From assembly GCA_947369085.1 (NCBI GenBank), contig CANBJR010000020.1, positions 1 through 38,671 on the forward strand: a stretch of DNA of 38,671 nt, read 5' to 3'. This stretch comes from an uncultured Clostridia bacterium. GTDB taxonomy: Bacteria; Bacillota; Clostridia; Oscillospirales; Acutalibacteraceae. A program made the position numbers and the translations under genes. The notes under the pieces were generated by a model. The model was not told the DNA's origin, made no database searches, and worked only from the letters and a program-made list of their open reading frames with translations. Numbering within the stretch: the first letter of the stretch is position 1; each line of letters opens with the position of its first letter. Shown piece by piece: positions 8,501 to 15,308 of the stretch.

Positions 8501-9786
8501 CCACGCTTTAATGTGTTGTTGAATGTTACTGTGGCTACCTGACCGCTGACAACGGTAACTCTGCGAGTTTCCTGCGGATTGTATTTATCGTAGGACTGTT
8601 CTGTTACCGTATAAACGCCCGGCACAAGATTGTCTATCTGAATTTCACCCTTGCTGTTGGTCTGTACGGTTTTATCCACTCCGTTACCGGAAATGTGAAA
8701 CGAAATTCCTGAAACCTTACCGTCCTCACTGGTTTTTACAATCTTTGCAGAACCATAGCTGACTTTCAGATTTACGAAACCTTTAACGGGATCGTTTACT
8801 TCCTGTGCATAGGTTACAATATCCTGAACACCCACGCCCGGCACATATTTACCGTCGCTCCAAACAATCAGTCCTTTTCGCTGTGAGTTTTTCTTGTTAG
8901 CGGTAATTGCTACCGTGCCTGTGGGTGCGGTTTTGGAACTGATAGTCAGCTTATTTCCGCTTACCGAAAAGGTAAGTCCTGACATATTGGAACTAAAGGT
9001 GTAATTACTCAAAACACCGTTTGTGTCGGTGAGGGTAGTGGTATATTTGCTTCCGTCCCAAGTGAGTTCTATTGTCTGTGCCTTATTGCTTGCTTTACTG
9101 CAAAAGCTCGGCACTTTGGTATGCTTCTGAACGCTTGCAGACATACTGTTGTAGTATGACATTACCCTGCTGTAGAGGGGGTGACTTGTTTTAAGCAGGC
9201 TGATAATGGTATCTTTACCGCCTGTGCTGACTTTGTTAAAATCTGCGTCACGTTCTCCGACAATGGTTTCCCAAATGAGATACTGTGTAGCCATTGCGTG
9301 AGCCAGTTTATCTGCGTCTGCACTGTTTTGTGAACGCCAGTCCAAGCTGACCTTTCCGGTGTATCCGTACTGCATAATTCGACCGACAAAAAGCTTGATG
9401 TCATCAGGCGATATGGTCTTGTTGTATGTGGACGGATAATTGTCCCAGTAGTTTTCATCTCTTTTTGTCAGTTTATCTCCTGCTGCTAACGGAGTGCCGG
9501 GTTCAATACAATAACAAATATCCCCGGTGTAAGAGTCAACCGCATAGATTGTGGTATACTTACTTGAAGCTTGATCCCAACCGTTCATAAATGTTTTGGA
9601 ATCGTGTCCCCAATCATTGTTGTTCATATTTTCATCGCCGCTTCGAGGGAATGAAATCAAAAGTGCTTCACCGATTTCACTTCCGGCGGCAAAAGCTGTT
9701 GTAGAGCCTAATCCGGCAAAAGTAGAAAGGCACATCACTGCCGAAAGCAGAAGCGATGTGCCACGTTTAAATATATTCTTTTTCAT
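5524..9786 (-). CDS. Large thioester and SpaA/Cna-B repeat surface adhesin with sortase signal
   Basis: The ATG at 9786 follows AAAGGAGGAAACC and gives 1420 residues. A signal peptide occupies residues 1-34 (MKKNIFKRG then a hydrophobic stretch ending TAFAAG). Residues about 75-185 form a thioester-type domain: Cys93 in CYCIEPGTP and Gln168 in ATQYLIWE are the expected pair for a host-binding internal thioester. About ten SpaA/Cna-B domains follow, each opening with an xVxxxK strand such as GDLQVIKSS or GNVTLTKVD and closing with an E in YxVxE, the usual Lys-Asn isopeptide fold. The end has ETPKTGD, a hydrophobic stretch and a KRKKKEKEND tail, a sortase signal with Thr in place of Leu. This suggests a cell-wall adhesin, possibly for mating contact or host glycoprotein binding. 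It ends overlapping the 29-residue peptide gene. Confidence 0.9.
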   Translation of the reverse strand: MKKNIFKRGTSLLLSAVMCLSTFAGLGSTTAFAAGSEIGEALLISFPRSGDENMNNNDWGHDSKTFMNGWDQASSKYTTIYAVDSYTGDICYCIEPGTPLAAGDKLTKRDENYWDNYPSTYNKTISPDDIKLFVGRIMQYGYTGKVSLDWRSQNSADADKLAHAMATQYLIWETIVGERDADFNKVSTGGKDTIISLLKTSHPLYSRVMSYYNSMSASVQKHTKVPSFCSKASNKAQTIELTWDGSKYTTTLTDTNGVLSNYTFSSNMSGLTFSVSGNKLTISSKTAPTGTVAITANKKNSQRKGLIVWSDGKYVPGVGVQDIVTYAQEVNDPVKGFVNLKVSYGSAKIVKTSEDGKVSGISFHISGNGVDKTVQTNSKGEIQIDNLVPGVYTVTEQSYDKYNPQETRRVTVVSGQVATVTFNNTLKRGDLQVIKSSEDNFVEGVTFHLYGTSLAGIAVDEYAVTNAKGIATFDDVLISGSSPYVVEEVNTAIRYVIPKAQNTPIKWNEVTTRSFTNVLKKFAVTVTKSDSEKGQPQGNATLAGAKYGIYKGEQLIDEYYTDVNGQFTTKEYVCDTDWTIRELAPSEGYLLDDTVHKVGADPKLYTVEHNLTSNDVTEDVIKGNISIIKHTDNGDTQIETPEAGATFEIYLKSAGSFKNADEDERDIIVCDENGYGETKDMPYGTYTVHQTKGWDGRELMDDFDVFIAKDGQTYRFIINNRNFESYIKVVKQDKETRKTIPYAGAGFQIYDPDGNLVKMKYTYPEITEIDTFYTSADGTLVTPEKLPYGKGFSLVEVQAPYGYVLDSTPVYFDVAENNSTEEGGVTVIKVEKPNMAQKGTITVEKSGELFFGVSVTGEENKDTIYQPLYDVQGLSGAVYEIRAAEDIYTPDGTLRASKGDVVDTVTTGKNGLVKSKELYLGKYEVKEIKAPYGMVLNSESHLVELVYAGQNVSVTETATSFYNERQKVEISLIKMLETDELFGIGANGEIENISFGLFAAEEIVSASGTSIPADGLIEIVSPNKDGTAVFETDLPFGKYYVKELATDGHYILNDKTYPVTFEYEGQKTAKVELTANDGSPIENNLIYGSVSGKKVDENGQALGGALIGLFKPDETEFTKENALMTAVSAEDGSFSFDKVPYGHWVIREIEQPTGFVLNEAVYDVEIKDDGQVANVEIENKHIRGNVTLTKVDAEYPQNTLQGAVFEVYEDTNDNGKLDAEDKLIGTLDKKKNGVYEMQNLFYGRYFVKETKAPEGFILDTDVYEVFIDTDDKTYTVENKAGVGFINEAMRGNLKIIKTSSDGNVKGFTFRITGPSGYNETFTTDDKGEILIENLRIGEYHISEVADNASAAYVLPADKDATVVLGGTTVVEMHNTLRETPKTGDNSNLGLWAVLAGVSVAGIITCSIFGFKRKKKEKEND

Positions 9787-9813
9787 TGGTTTCCTCCTTT
9801 GAGAAATAAATAA

Positions 9814-9837
9814 ACGCACCGTATTTTTACGATGCGT
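9814..9837 (-). terminator. Hairpin between lipoprotein and adhesin genes
   Basis: On the minus strand ACGCATCGT pairs with ACGGTGCGT (9 bp, one G-U) around a loop of six, followed by TTTATTTATTT. It ends just before the adhesin ribosome site, so it may be a terminator or an attenuator controlling adhesin expression. Confidence 0.5.
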
Positions 9838-9855
9838 CCACGAATGTGTCCCTAT

Positions 9856-10542
9856 TTATGCGTATCCGATATATAACTCATAATTTCCGTTTCCGATTTT
9901 CTCCGCCCAGATCCAAACATCTGTTATATCTTCGTCTTTGGCGTAGCGGTTTAATCGGCTCCGTATATCTCTTTCAAGATAAACGCTGTTTGATCCTGCT
10001 CCAATCGGGTTATCCCAGCAATCAACTGCACTGCTGTTAAGCGTTAAACCTACTTGTTTTGCGTAGTTCTTAGCATAATTTATCCAGTGATTGATGTCAA
10101 ACTCCGGCTTGGGTTCGGCAGTTGCAGGTGGTTTTGTTTCCGGCTTTGTTGTTTCTTCCGGTTTGCTCTCGGTCGGCTTGTTTGGATTGCTTGCAGGCTT
10201 CTGCGGCTTGGTGATATGTCCCGTTGGTTTGGAATTACCACTTGGCTTTGAAGCTGTTCCTTTTTCGGATGGTGCTTTTTGCTCTGTTCCTGATGAAGCG
10301 GAAGAATGCGGGGAAGAAGCAGAAGTTGTTACGGACTCTTTCGCATTTTCGTTTTCAGGTTTTGACTGTTCGGGTTTGACGTTATTTTCATCATCAGAGA
10401 AAGTTGAAGTTTCTTTTTTACTCTCCGAAGAAGAAATAGTTTTATCCGCACTGTCTATATCAGAGTTTACTTGATTTGAACAACCGACTGTTAAAATCAA
10501 TCCAAGAAGCAAAATAACCAAAGCAAAACGTTTTGCTTTCAT
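9856..10542 (-). CDS. Secreted lipoprotein with Pro/Lys/Ser-rich linker, element-encoded
   Basis: The ATG at 10542 is preceded by AAAGGAGGGATACGAG. A longer frame begins 222 bases upstream, but it lacks a start site and would bury the signal peptide. The 228-residue product begins MKAKRFALVILLLGLILTVG followed by Cys, a clear lipobox (LTVGC), so it should be lipid-anchored outside the cell. Residues about 25-150 are a low-complexity linker rich in Ser, Pro, Lys and Thr that could span the wall. The last 75 residues form a compact domain (FDINHWINYAKNYAKQVGL to ELYIGYA) that I cannot assign. It lies between parB and the adhesin. A role at the cell surface during mating is plausible but not shown. 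Confidence 0.75.
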   Translation of the reverse strand: MKAKRFALVILLLGLILTVGCSNQVNSDIDSADKTISSSESKKETSTFSDDENNVKPEQSKPENENAKESVTTSASSPHSSASSGTEQKAPSEKGTASKPSGNSKPTGHITKPQKPASNPNKPTESKPEETTKPETKPPATAEPKPEFDINHWINYAKNYAKQVGLTLNSSAVDCWDNPIGAGSNSVYLERDIRSRLNRYAKDEDITDVWIWAEKIGNGNYELYIGYA

Positions 10543-10741
10543 CTCGTATCCCTCCTTTGCTTTCTCGGCTTTATTATACGCCTTATGTTTAAGTTTTGCA
10601 AAATGTGCCTTTGCTTTTTGAGATAGGTCTATACTGGAGAGATAGATATATACAGGGAGATAGTTTGTTATATTTCGGATAGTCAGCAAGTTATAGGGGG
10701 TTAGAGTGTGAGAAAGGGGGAACGGAACAGCTATGCTCCGC

Positions 10742-11692
10742 CTATCTGCTTTCACGCTCTGCACGGGTTTTTAAAAACTTGTTGTAATGCTCCAAAGCCT
10801 TGCAGACAAATTCTTCTGTTTGACTGACGGGAACTGATTTCGGAATGAGTTGTCGCACCCTGTCCCCACGAAGCACTATCTTTTCACGCTGATTCGGTTT
10901 TTCTTCGCTCATAATGGCAGAAATAGCTTCCGGTGTAAGTTTGCCCTCGTCAAAGAATTTTCGCATACGAATTGTCTGATCGTGTGACGGTGTGCAATCG
11001 TTTAAGTCAATCTCGTCAACAATATCACGCTGACAATCTTCGTCGAGATAGGACAACTCAACAGCAGGACGCATTTTGATTTTGCCTTCGTCTACAAATT
11101 CGAGCAGTTCCGGCACAAGATTTGTTAGTCGGATATATCTTCGCACTTGCTCTCGACTTTCACCAACTTGCTCACCAATCTGTGTAACAGATAATGCGTT
11201 TTTTCCTGACAACTTCTCCACCAGTGGTGTAGAAGTTAAATCTGTTCGTTGTCCCTGTCTTTTCATTGCTTCCAAACGCATTTTATAGGCAAATGCCTTT
11301 TCGCTCGGAAGTATCTGCGACCTCTGATAGTTGCTTTCAACCATAAGGATTGTCGCTTCGTCACGGTTCAGGTCAACAACCTCGCAACGCAAGGTGTCAA
11401 ATCCAGCAAGCTCACAAGCTCGTTTTCGTCTGTGACCTGAAATCAGTTCGTATCTGCCATCTTCTTTCTGCCTTATCGTAGCAGGAGTAATAACGCCGCG
11501 TTCCTTAATGCTTTCCACAAGCTGAAACATATCTTCATCATCACGCACTTTAAACGGATGATCAGGAAAGTCATCAATCAGTTCCAAAGGAATATCCCTG
11601 ATTTTTGACAGCTTTGCTTCATCCCTCATATCCTGCGTTGAAAAAATGTCATCGAACGTGGGAAGAGTGAAGTCGCTCTTTCTGTTTGCCAT
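10742..11692 (-). CDS. parB: ParB/RepB/Spo0J-type partition protein
   Basis: The 316-residue product has the ParB N-terminal nuclease-like fold: FPDHPFKVRDDEDMFQLVES, then GVITPATIR, then the ISGHRRKRACELAG box, and DRDEATILMVESN-type residues from about 40 to 125. A helix-turn-helix (LSVTQIGEQVGESREQVRRY) lies around residues 165-190. ParB proteins bind centromere sites and work with ParA to segregate or stabilise DNA; element-borne copies help maintain the excised circular form. The ATG at 11692 follows GAAGGAGGTGATATCAG. It overlaps the 3' end of parA by 44 bases, so translation is likely coupled. The C-terminus is basic (FLKTRAERESR). Its DNA site is not known. Confidence 0.9.
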   Translation of the reverse strand: MANRKSDFTLPTFDDIFSTQDMRDEAKLSKIRDIPLELIDDFPDHPFKVRDDEDMFQLVESIKERGVITPATIRQKEDGRYELISGHRRKRACELAGFDTLRCEVVDLNRDEATILMVESNYQRSQILPSEKAFAYKMRLEAMKRQGQRTDLTSTPLVEKLSGKNALSVTQIGEQVGESREQVRRYIRLTNLVPELLEFVDEGKIKMRPAVELSYLDEDCQRDIVDEIDLNDCTPSHDQTIRMRKFFDEGKLTPEAISAIMSEEKPNQREKIVLRGDRVRQLIPKSVPVSQTEEFVCKALEHYNKFLKTRAERESR

Positions 11693-12473
11693 CTGATATC
11701 ACCTCCTTCGTAAATTCAGAGTAGGCTTTTGACACCGGGCTGTTCGGTTCATAGGCAAATATGCTCTTGCCCTTAGAAGCGACTTCTGCGGCTTTTACAG
11801 CCATCGGAATTTGACTCTTATAAATTCTTATATGCGAGCCGAAATTCTCTCTGAGCGCCTCTACGGTGCTTTTAGCAAGGTTTGTGCGGTTGTCTACGAT
11901 AGTCAAAAGAATACCGTCAATCGTTAATTCGGGATTGATATATCTCTTTACCTTAGATATCGTTTTGAGAAGCTGTGTCATACATTTAGCAGGAAGATAA
12001 TGTGCCTGCACCGGAATAATCACGCTGTCCGCAGCCGAAAGAGCGTTTAATGTCATCATACCCAACGAAGGCGAACAGTCAATTACAATATAATCATACT
12101 TGTTTTTAATTTCGCTTAGGTAAGATTTCAAAATAACTTCTCTGTTCATTGCGGTCACAAGACTTATCTCAAAATCAAACAAATCACTGCTTGACGGTAA
12201 CAAATCAACGCCTTCCTTGTGTTTAAGGATACCGCTGAACCAATCGCCTTCCTTACCTTTGATAACCTCTGTCATTTTGTCTGAGATGGTGTTTTGTAGA
12301 TTATCGGTATCCCGCCACCCAAGACAGGTTGTAAGATCGCCCTGTGGGTCTGCATCTACAAGCAATACCTTTTTACCTTGCATAGCTACCCCAACGCCCA
12401 AGTTTACCGCTGTCGTTGTTTTGCCCACCCCACCTTTTTGATTGCATACAGCAATCGTTTTGCAGTTTGGCAT
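11649..12473 (-). CDS. parA: ParA/Soj-type partition ATPase
   Basis: This 274-residue ATPase shows the deviant Walker A motif NQKGGVGKTTTAVNL at residues 10-24, a Walker A' motif VLLVDADPQGDLTT near residue 36, and a Walker B stretch YDYIVIDCSPSLGMMTLNAL near residue 125. ParA dimers bind DNA non-specifically and are driven by ParB to separate DNA copies. The ATG at 12473 follows AAAGGAGGGCACGAAA. It is the first gene of the element operon visible here, after a long structured leader (12474-13011). The last residues overlap parB. Length and motifs are ordinary for the family. Confidence 0.92.
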   Translation of the reverse strand: MPNCKTIAVCNQKGGVGKTTTAVNLGVGVAMQGKKVLLVDADPQGDLTTCLGWRDTDNLQNTISDKMTEVIKGKEGDWFSGILKHKEGVDLLPSSSDLFDFEISLVTAMNREVILKSYLSEIKNKYDYIVIDCSPSLGMMTLNALSAADSVIIPVQAHYLPAKCMTQLLKTISKVKRYINPELTIDGILLTIVDNRTNLAKSTVEALRENFGSHIRIYKSQIPMAVKAAEVASKGKSIFAYEPNSPVSKAYSEFTKEVISDGKQKERLHSSHVR

Positions 12474-12515
12474 TTTCGTGCCCTCCTTTCATCATAGATT
12501 TGAATCATTCGATCC

Positions 12516-12551
12516 ACTAAAACACAAAGGCCATAATCTTTGTGCTTTAGT
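12516..12551 (-). repeat. Inverted repeat in the parA leader
   Basis: Two 14-base arms (ACTAAAACACAAAG and CTTTGTGCTTTAGT) pair at 13 of 14 positions around an 8-base loop, about 40 bases before the parA start. There is no T-run after it, so it is more likely an operator, a regulatory RNA stem or a ParB site than a terminator. Confidence 0.6.
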
Positions 12552-12559
12552 CGTTGCAT

Positions 12560-12628
12560 TTAATTCGACCTCGTCCCCCAAATGCATAAAAGGAAATCAA
12601 CAAGCATTCGGCTGCTAACCGAATTCAT
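12560..12628 (-). CDS. Candidate 22-residue leader peptide upstream of parA
   Basis: The ATG at 12628 follows AGAGGTGAGATTCCT, a good ribosome site. The frame encodes MNSVSSRMLVDFLLCIWGTR plus two more residues, ending in TAA. An ATG overlaps the end of this frame (ATTAAATG) and opens a second small frame that crosses the inverted repeat and runs into the parA start. A stem (ATTCGG/CCGAAT) lies within the peptide-coding stretch. This resembles a leader used for translational control, but nothing shows it is translated. Confidence 0.3.
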   Translation of the reverse strand: MNSVSSRMLVDFLLCIWGTRSN

Positions 12629-12892
12629 AGGAATCTCACCTCTGCCGGGTTCTCCGCCAGCTCCGTAGAGAAGTATCATTATGCCCTGTACCTGTCATCG
12701 CCGCCACCGAAAGCAATTCGGTTTCTGTTGTATAAGCATTTATCGCTCGTCCTGTTCCATAATGGATGCGAAGTCGTGGCGTACCTACAACTTAGGCTTG
12801 AGGTTTTCTCAGAACAAGGAATGTACTTGTTGAATGTCTATTCAATTTTCAAGGTCCGTGAGTTTTTGTCCTCACTAAACAATTGGGAAAAA

Positions 12893-12943
12893 ATTTTGCG
12901 TTTGAACGAAAAAACTTTTGAAAAAATGAAAAAAATTTTTTCT
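12893..12943. other. Phased A/T-tracts, probably curved DNA
   Basis: Four or five runs of 5-7 A or T residues occur at roughly 10-14 base spacing (AAAAAATTTTG, GAAAAAACTTTT, GAAAAAATG, AAAAAAATTTTTT). This is the pattern of intrinsically curved DNA, often found at origins, transfer origins and recombination sites. It lies in the non-coding leader of the element, next to an 18-base stretch (12836-12853) with TTGAAT/ATTCAA dyad symmetry. Confidence 0.4.
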
Positions 12944-12965
12944 CACCTCCGTTTGGGCATAAAAA

Positions 12966-12998
12966 TACCCCTTACATCTTTAATTGATGCAAGGGGTA
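12966..12998 (-). terminator. Second rho-independent terminator before the parA leader
   Basis: TACCCCTTGCATC pairs with GATGTAAGGGGTA (13 bp, one G-U) with a 7-base A/T loop, followed on the minus strand by TTTTTATG. It is 13 bases after the lysS terminator. It may be the first signal inside the element, insulating parA from chromosomal readthrough. Confidence 0.7.
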
Positions 12999-13011
12999 CA
13001 AAATAAAAAAA

Positions 13012-13033
13012 GCCCGCTGATTTCTCAGCGGGC
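13012..13033 (-). terminator. Rho-independent terminator downstream of lysS
   Basis: A perfect 9-bp stem GCCCGCTGA/TCAGCGGGC with a 4-base loop is followed on the minus strand by TTTTTTTATTTTG. It is the strongest terminator between lysS and the element. Confidence 0.85.
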
Positions 13034-13093
13034 ACATTAACTTATATGAAGTTTTCGGAACTCAGCGGAATTCGCACAATTCTAAAACCGTCT

Positions 13094-13135
13094 TTGGCTT
13101 AAGTTTGGCTTAAATTGGCTTAAGCTTTGGCTTAA
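13094..13135 (+). repeat. Four direct copies of TTGGCTTAA at helical spacing
   Basis: Copies start at 13094, 13105, 13115 and 13127, that is 11, 10 and 12 bases apart, so all sites face nearly the same side of the helix. The array lies 51 bases downstream of the lysS stop and before the terminators. The layout is that of an iteron, centromere or recombinase accessory-site array, not of coding DNA. It lies close to where the conjugative element should meet the chromosome. Confidence 0.75.
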
Positions 13136-13185
13136 AAGTGCTCGATAAGTTCTGCTGGGTGCAGATATAAAGACTTATACAGACT

Positions 13186-14670
13186 TTATTTATCCAAAGG
13201 TTTCATTGTCGGGAAAAGCAGCACATCACGGATTGCGGCGGAATCGGTAAGAAGCATTGTCATTCTGTCGATACCGAAACCAATACCGCCTGTCGGAGGC
13301 ATACCGATTTCAAGTGCATTGAGAAAGTCCTCATCGGTTGTATTTGCTTCCTCGTCGCCCTGTGCAAGCTGTTCTTCCTGCGCCTTAAAACGTTCCCTCT
13401 GGTCAATCGGGTCATTAAGCTCTGAATAAGCATTCGCCATTTCCCAGCCATTCATAAAGAACTCGAAACGTTCTACGTAATCAGGATTTTCGGGCTTTTT
13501 CTTTGTAAGCGGAGAAATTTCAATCGGATGATCCATTACAAATGTTGGCTGAATCATATGCTCCTCGGCAAATTCCTCAAAGAACAAATTAAGAATATCG
13601 CCCTTCTTATGTCTGTTCTCAAACTCAACGCCCTTTTCCTTGGCAACAGCTTTTGCTTCTTCATCAGAATGAATTTCGTTAAAATCAACACCCGAATACT
13701 TCTTGACTGCATCAAGCATTGTAATTCTCTCAAAGGGCTTACCTAAGTCCATTTCAACGCCGTTATATGTGATTTTAGTTGTGCCGAGAACCTCTTGTGC
13801 AACGTGGCGGTAAAGATTTTCGGTCAAATCCATCATACCGTTATAGTCTGTATAAGCCTGGTAAAGCTCCATAAGAGTAAATTCGGGATTGTGTCTTGTG
13901 TCAACACCCTCGTTGCGGAATACTCTGCCGATTTCGTAAACCTTTTCAAGTCCGCCGACAATAAGACGTTTTAGGTAAAGCTCAAGTGAAATACGGAGCT
14001 TTAAATCCTCGTCAAGAGCATTGAAATGAGTTTCAAAGGGACGAGCCGACGCACCGCCTGCATTCGAAACGAGCATAGGCGTTTCAACCTCCATAAACCC
14101 TTGTGAATCAAGGTATCTGCGAATACTGCTGATGATTTTTGAACGTTTAACAAATGTATCCTTAACCTCAGGATTCATAATGAGGTCAACATAGCGCTGA
14201 CGGTAACGGAGATCGGTGTTTGTAAGTCCATGATACTTTTCAGGAAGCGGCTTGAGTGACTTTGAAAGAAGCTTTACTTCCTTTGCATGAACAGAAATTT
14301 CGCCCATCTGAGTTTTGAAAACAAATCCCTTAACCTCAACTATATCGCCAATATCCCACTTTTTGAGGAAGCCGTATTCTTCTTCACCCAAATCGTCGAA
14401 CTTGGCAAAAATCTGAATTTTGCCGCTGCGGTCGTGCAAGTCCATAAACGAAACCTTGCCCTTGCCGCGCTTTGAAAGCAGTCTGCCTGCCACGCATACG
14501 TCTTTGTTTTCGTATTCTTCAAAATTATTCTTTATTGTTTCGGTAAGTGTATCACGGTCGCTTGTTGTAATTACAAACGGATCTCTGCCTGCCTCTCTGA
14601 GTGCGTCAAGCTTATCATACCTTACCTTGATTACATCGCTTGTATTAGCCTGCTGGGGCTTCTGACTCAT
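13186..14670 (-). CDS. lysS: Lysyl-tRNA synthetase, class II
   Basis: The 494-residue enzyme charges tRNA-Lys with lysine in the cytoplasm. An N-terminal anticodon-binding OB fold spans about residues 55-145 (VAGRLLSKRGKGKVSFMDLH). The class II catalytic core follows: motif 1 around YLDSQGFMEVETPML, motif 2 around RVFRNEGVDTRHNPEFTLME, and motif 3 GIGFGIDRMTMLLTD near the C-terminus. The length matches bacterial LysS. The ATG at 14670 has a modest AAGGGA site. It follows greA by 68 bases on the same strand, and the pair probably forms one operon from the promoter at 15280-15308, ending at the terminator 13012-13033. It is the last chromosomal gene before the element. Confidence 0.97.
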   Translation of the reverse strand: MSQKPQQANTSDVIKVRYDKLDALREAGRDPFVITTSDRDTLTETIKNNFEEYENKDVCVAGRLLSKRGKGKVSFMDLHDRSGKIQIFAKFDDLGEEEYGFLKKWDIGDIVEVKGFVFKTQMGEISVHAKEVKLLSKSLKPLPEKYHGLTNTDLRYRQRYVDLIMNPEVKDTFVKRSKIISSIRRYLDSQGFMEVETPMLVSNAGGASARPFETHFNALDEDLKLRISLELYLKRLIVGGLEKVYEIGRVFRNEGVDTRHNPEFTLMELYQAYTDYNGMMDLTENLYRHVAQEVLGTTKITYNGVEMDLGKPFERITMLDAVKKYSGVDFNEIHSDEEAKAVAKEKGVEFENRHKKGDILNLFFEEFAEEHMIQPTFVMDHPIEISPLTKKKPENPDYVERFEFFMNGWEMANAYSELNDPIDQRERFKAQEEQLAQGDEEANTTDEDFLNALEIGMPPTGGIGFGIDRMTMLLTDSAAIRDVLLFPTMKPLDK

Positions 14671-14738
14671 ATTAACATTCCCTTCAATTGCAAATCAAAC
14701 GGAAATAAGCCTTATAGCTATTTCCGTTAATTTAATTC

Positions 14739-15221
14739 TTATTTAGAAATTTCAATAATCTTAATTGCTTGTATTCCGCCGGGAGTTTCAACCTCAACAA
14801 CATCACCGACACTCTTATCCATAAGCGCTCTGCCGATAGGTGATTCATCGGAGATTTTGCCCTCTCTTGGGTTAGTTTCGTTTGAACCCGAACCAACAAT
14901 CATATATTTGCACTGTCTGCCTGTTTTAATCATCTCAATTGTAACAACAGATGTTAGGTGAACGTGCTCGTTTGAGGTGTTGGATTCATCAATAACTACG
15001 GCAGTTTTAAGAATTGCCTCAATAGTTGCAATTCTTGCTTCCATAATTGCCTGTTCGTTTTTAGCGTCATCATATTCGCTGTTCTCGGACAAGTCGCCGT
15101 ATGAACGAGCTACTTTGATTTTTTCTGCAATTTCCTTGCGCTTTACATTTTGTAATTGTGCAAGTTCCTCTTCAAGATTTTTAAGACCTTCCGCAGTAAG
15201 CATTGTAGGTTTAGCTGCCAT
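14739..15221 (-). CDS. greA: Transcription elongation factor GreA
   Basis: This 160-residue protein has the GreA layout: an N-terminal antiparallel coiled coil (LTAEGLKNLEEELAQL to about residue 75) with the acidic tip ARSYGDLSENSEYDDAKNEQ, then a globular FKBP-like domain (VVTIEMIKTGRQCKYMIVGS to the end) containing ISDESPIGRALMDKSVGD. GreA enters the RNA polymerase secondary channel and stimulates cleavage of backtracked RNA, with the acidic tip residues Asp and Glu acting at the active site. The ATG at 15221 follows GAAAGGACGATATTAAA. A consensus promoter lies about 60 bases upstream. Confidence 0.97.
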   Translation of the reverse strand: MAAKPTMLTAEGLKNLEEELAQLQNVKRKEIAEKIKVARSYGDLSENSEYDDAKNEQAIMEARIATIEAILKTAVVIDESNTSNEHVHLTSVVTIEMIKTGRQCKYMIVGSGSNETNPREGKISDESPIGRALMDKSVGDVVEVETPGGIQAIKIIEISK

Positions 15222-15279
15222 TTTAATATCGTCCTTTCATATTAGCAATTAATGTGCATAAAAAACTGCATATAGATTT

Positions 15280-15308
15280 ATTATATGCGTTTTCTTACCT
15301 CTTGTCAA
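15280..15308 (-). promoter_or_regulatory. Consensus sigma-70 type promoter for greA-lysS
   Basis: On the minus strand TTGACA (15303-15308) and TATAAT (15280-15285) are separated by exactly 17 bases, a perfect match at both boxes. The -35 box overlaps the last codons of the upstream gene. Transcription would start near 15273 and read greA then lysS. Confidence 0.85.

Noticed and set aside
10091..10474. 127-codon plus-strand frame opposite the lipoprotein linker
   Set aside because: It is the complement of a low-complexity Ser/Pro/Lys linker and gives Gly/Phe/Ser runs typical of a shadow frame.
1..12500. Insertion sequence or transposase in the element region
   Set aside because: Only the TnpV-like frame recalls transposons; no DDE, serine or tyrosine recombinase motifs are visible in this part.
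12820..12880. CCTTGAAAATTGAATA-like sequence reminiscent of rRNA spacer or leader regions
   Set aside because: No 16S, 23S or 5S sequence is present and the match is only a short A/T-rich string.
12728..13006. 92-codon plus-strand frame in the parA leader
   Set aside because: It starts at TTG with no ribosome site, crosses the A-tracts and ends inside the terminator hairpin; it is unlikely to be a gene.
13094..13135. TTGGCTTAA array as a CRISPR
   Set aside because: Repeats are 9 bases with 1-3 base gaps; there are no spacers of CRISPR length and no cas genes.
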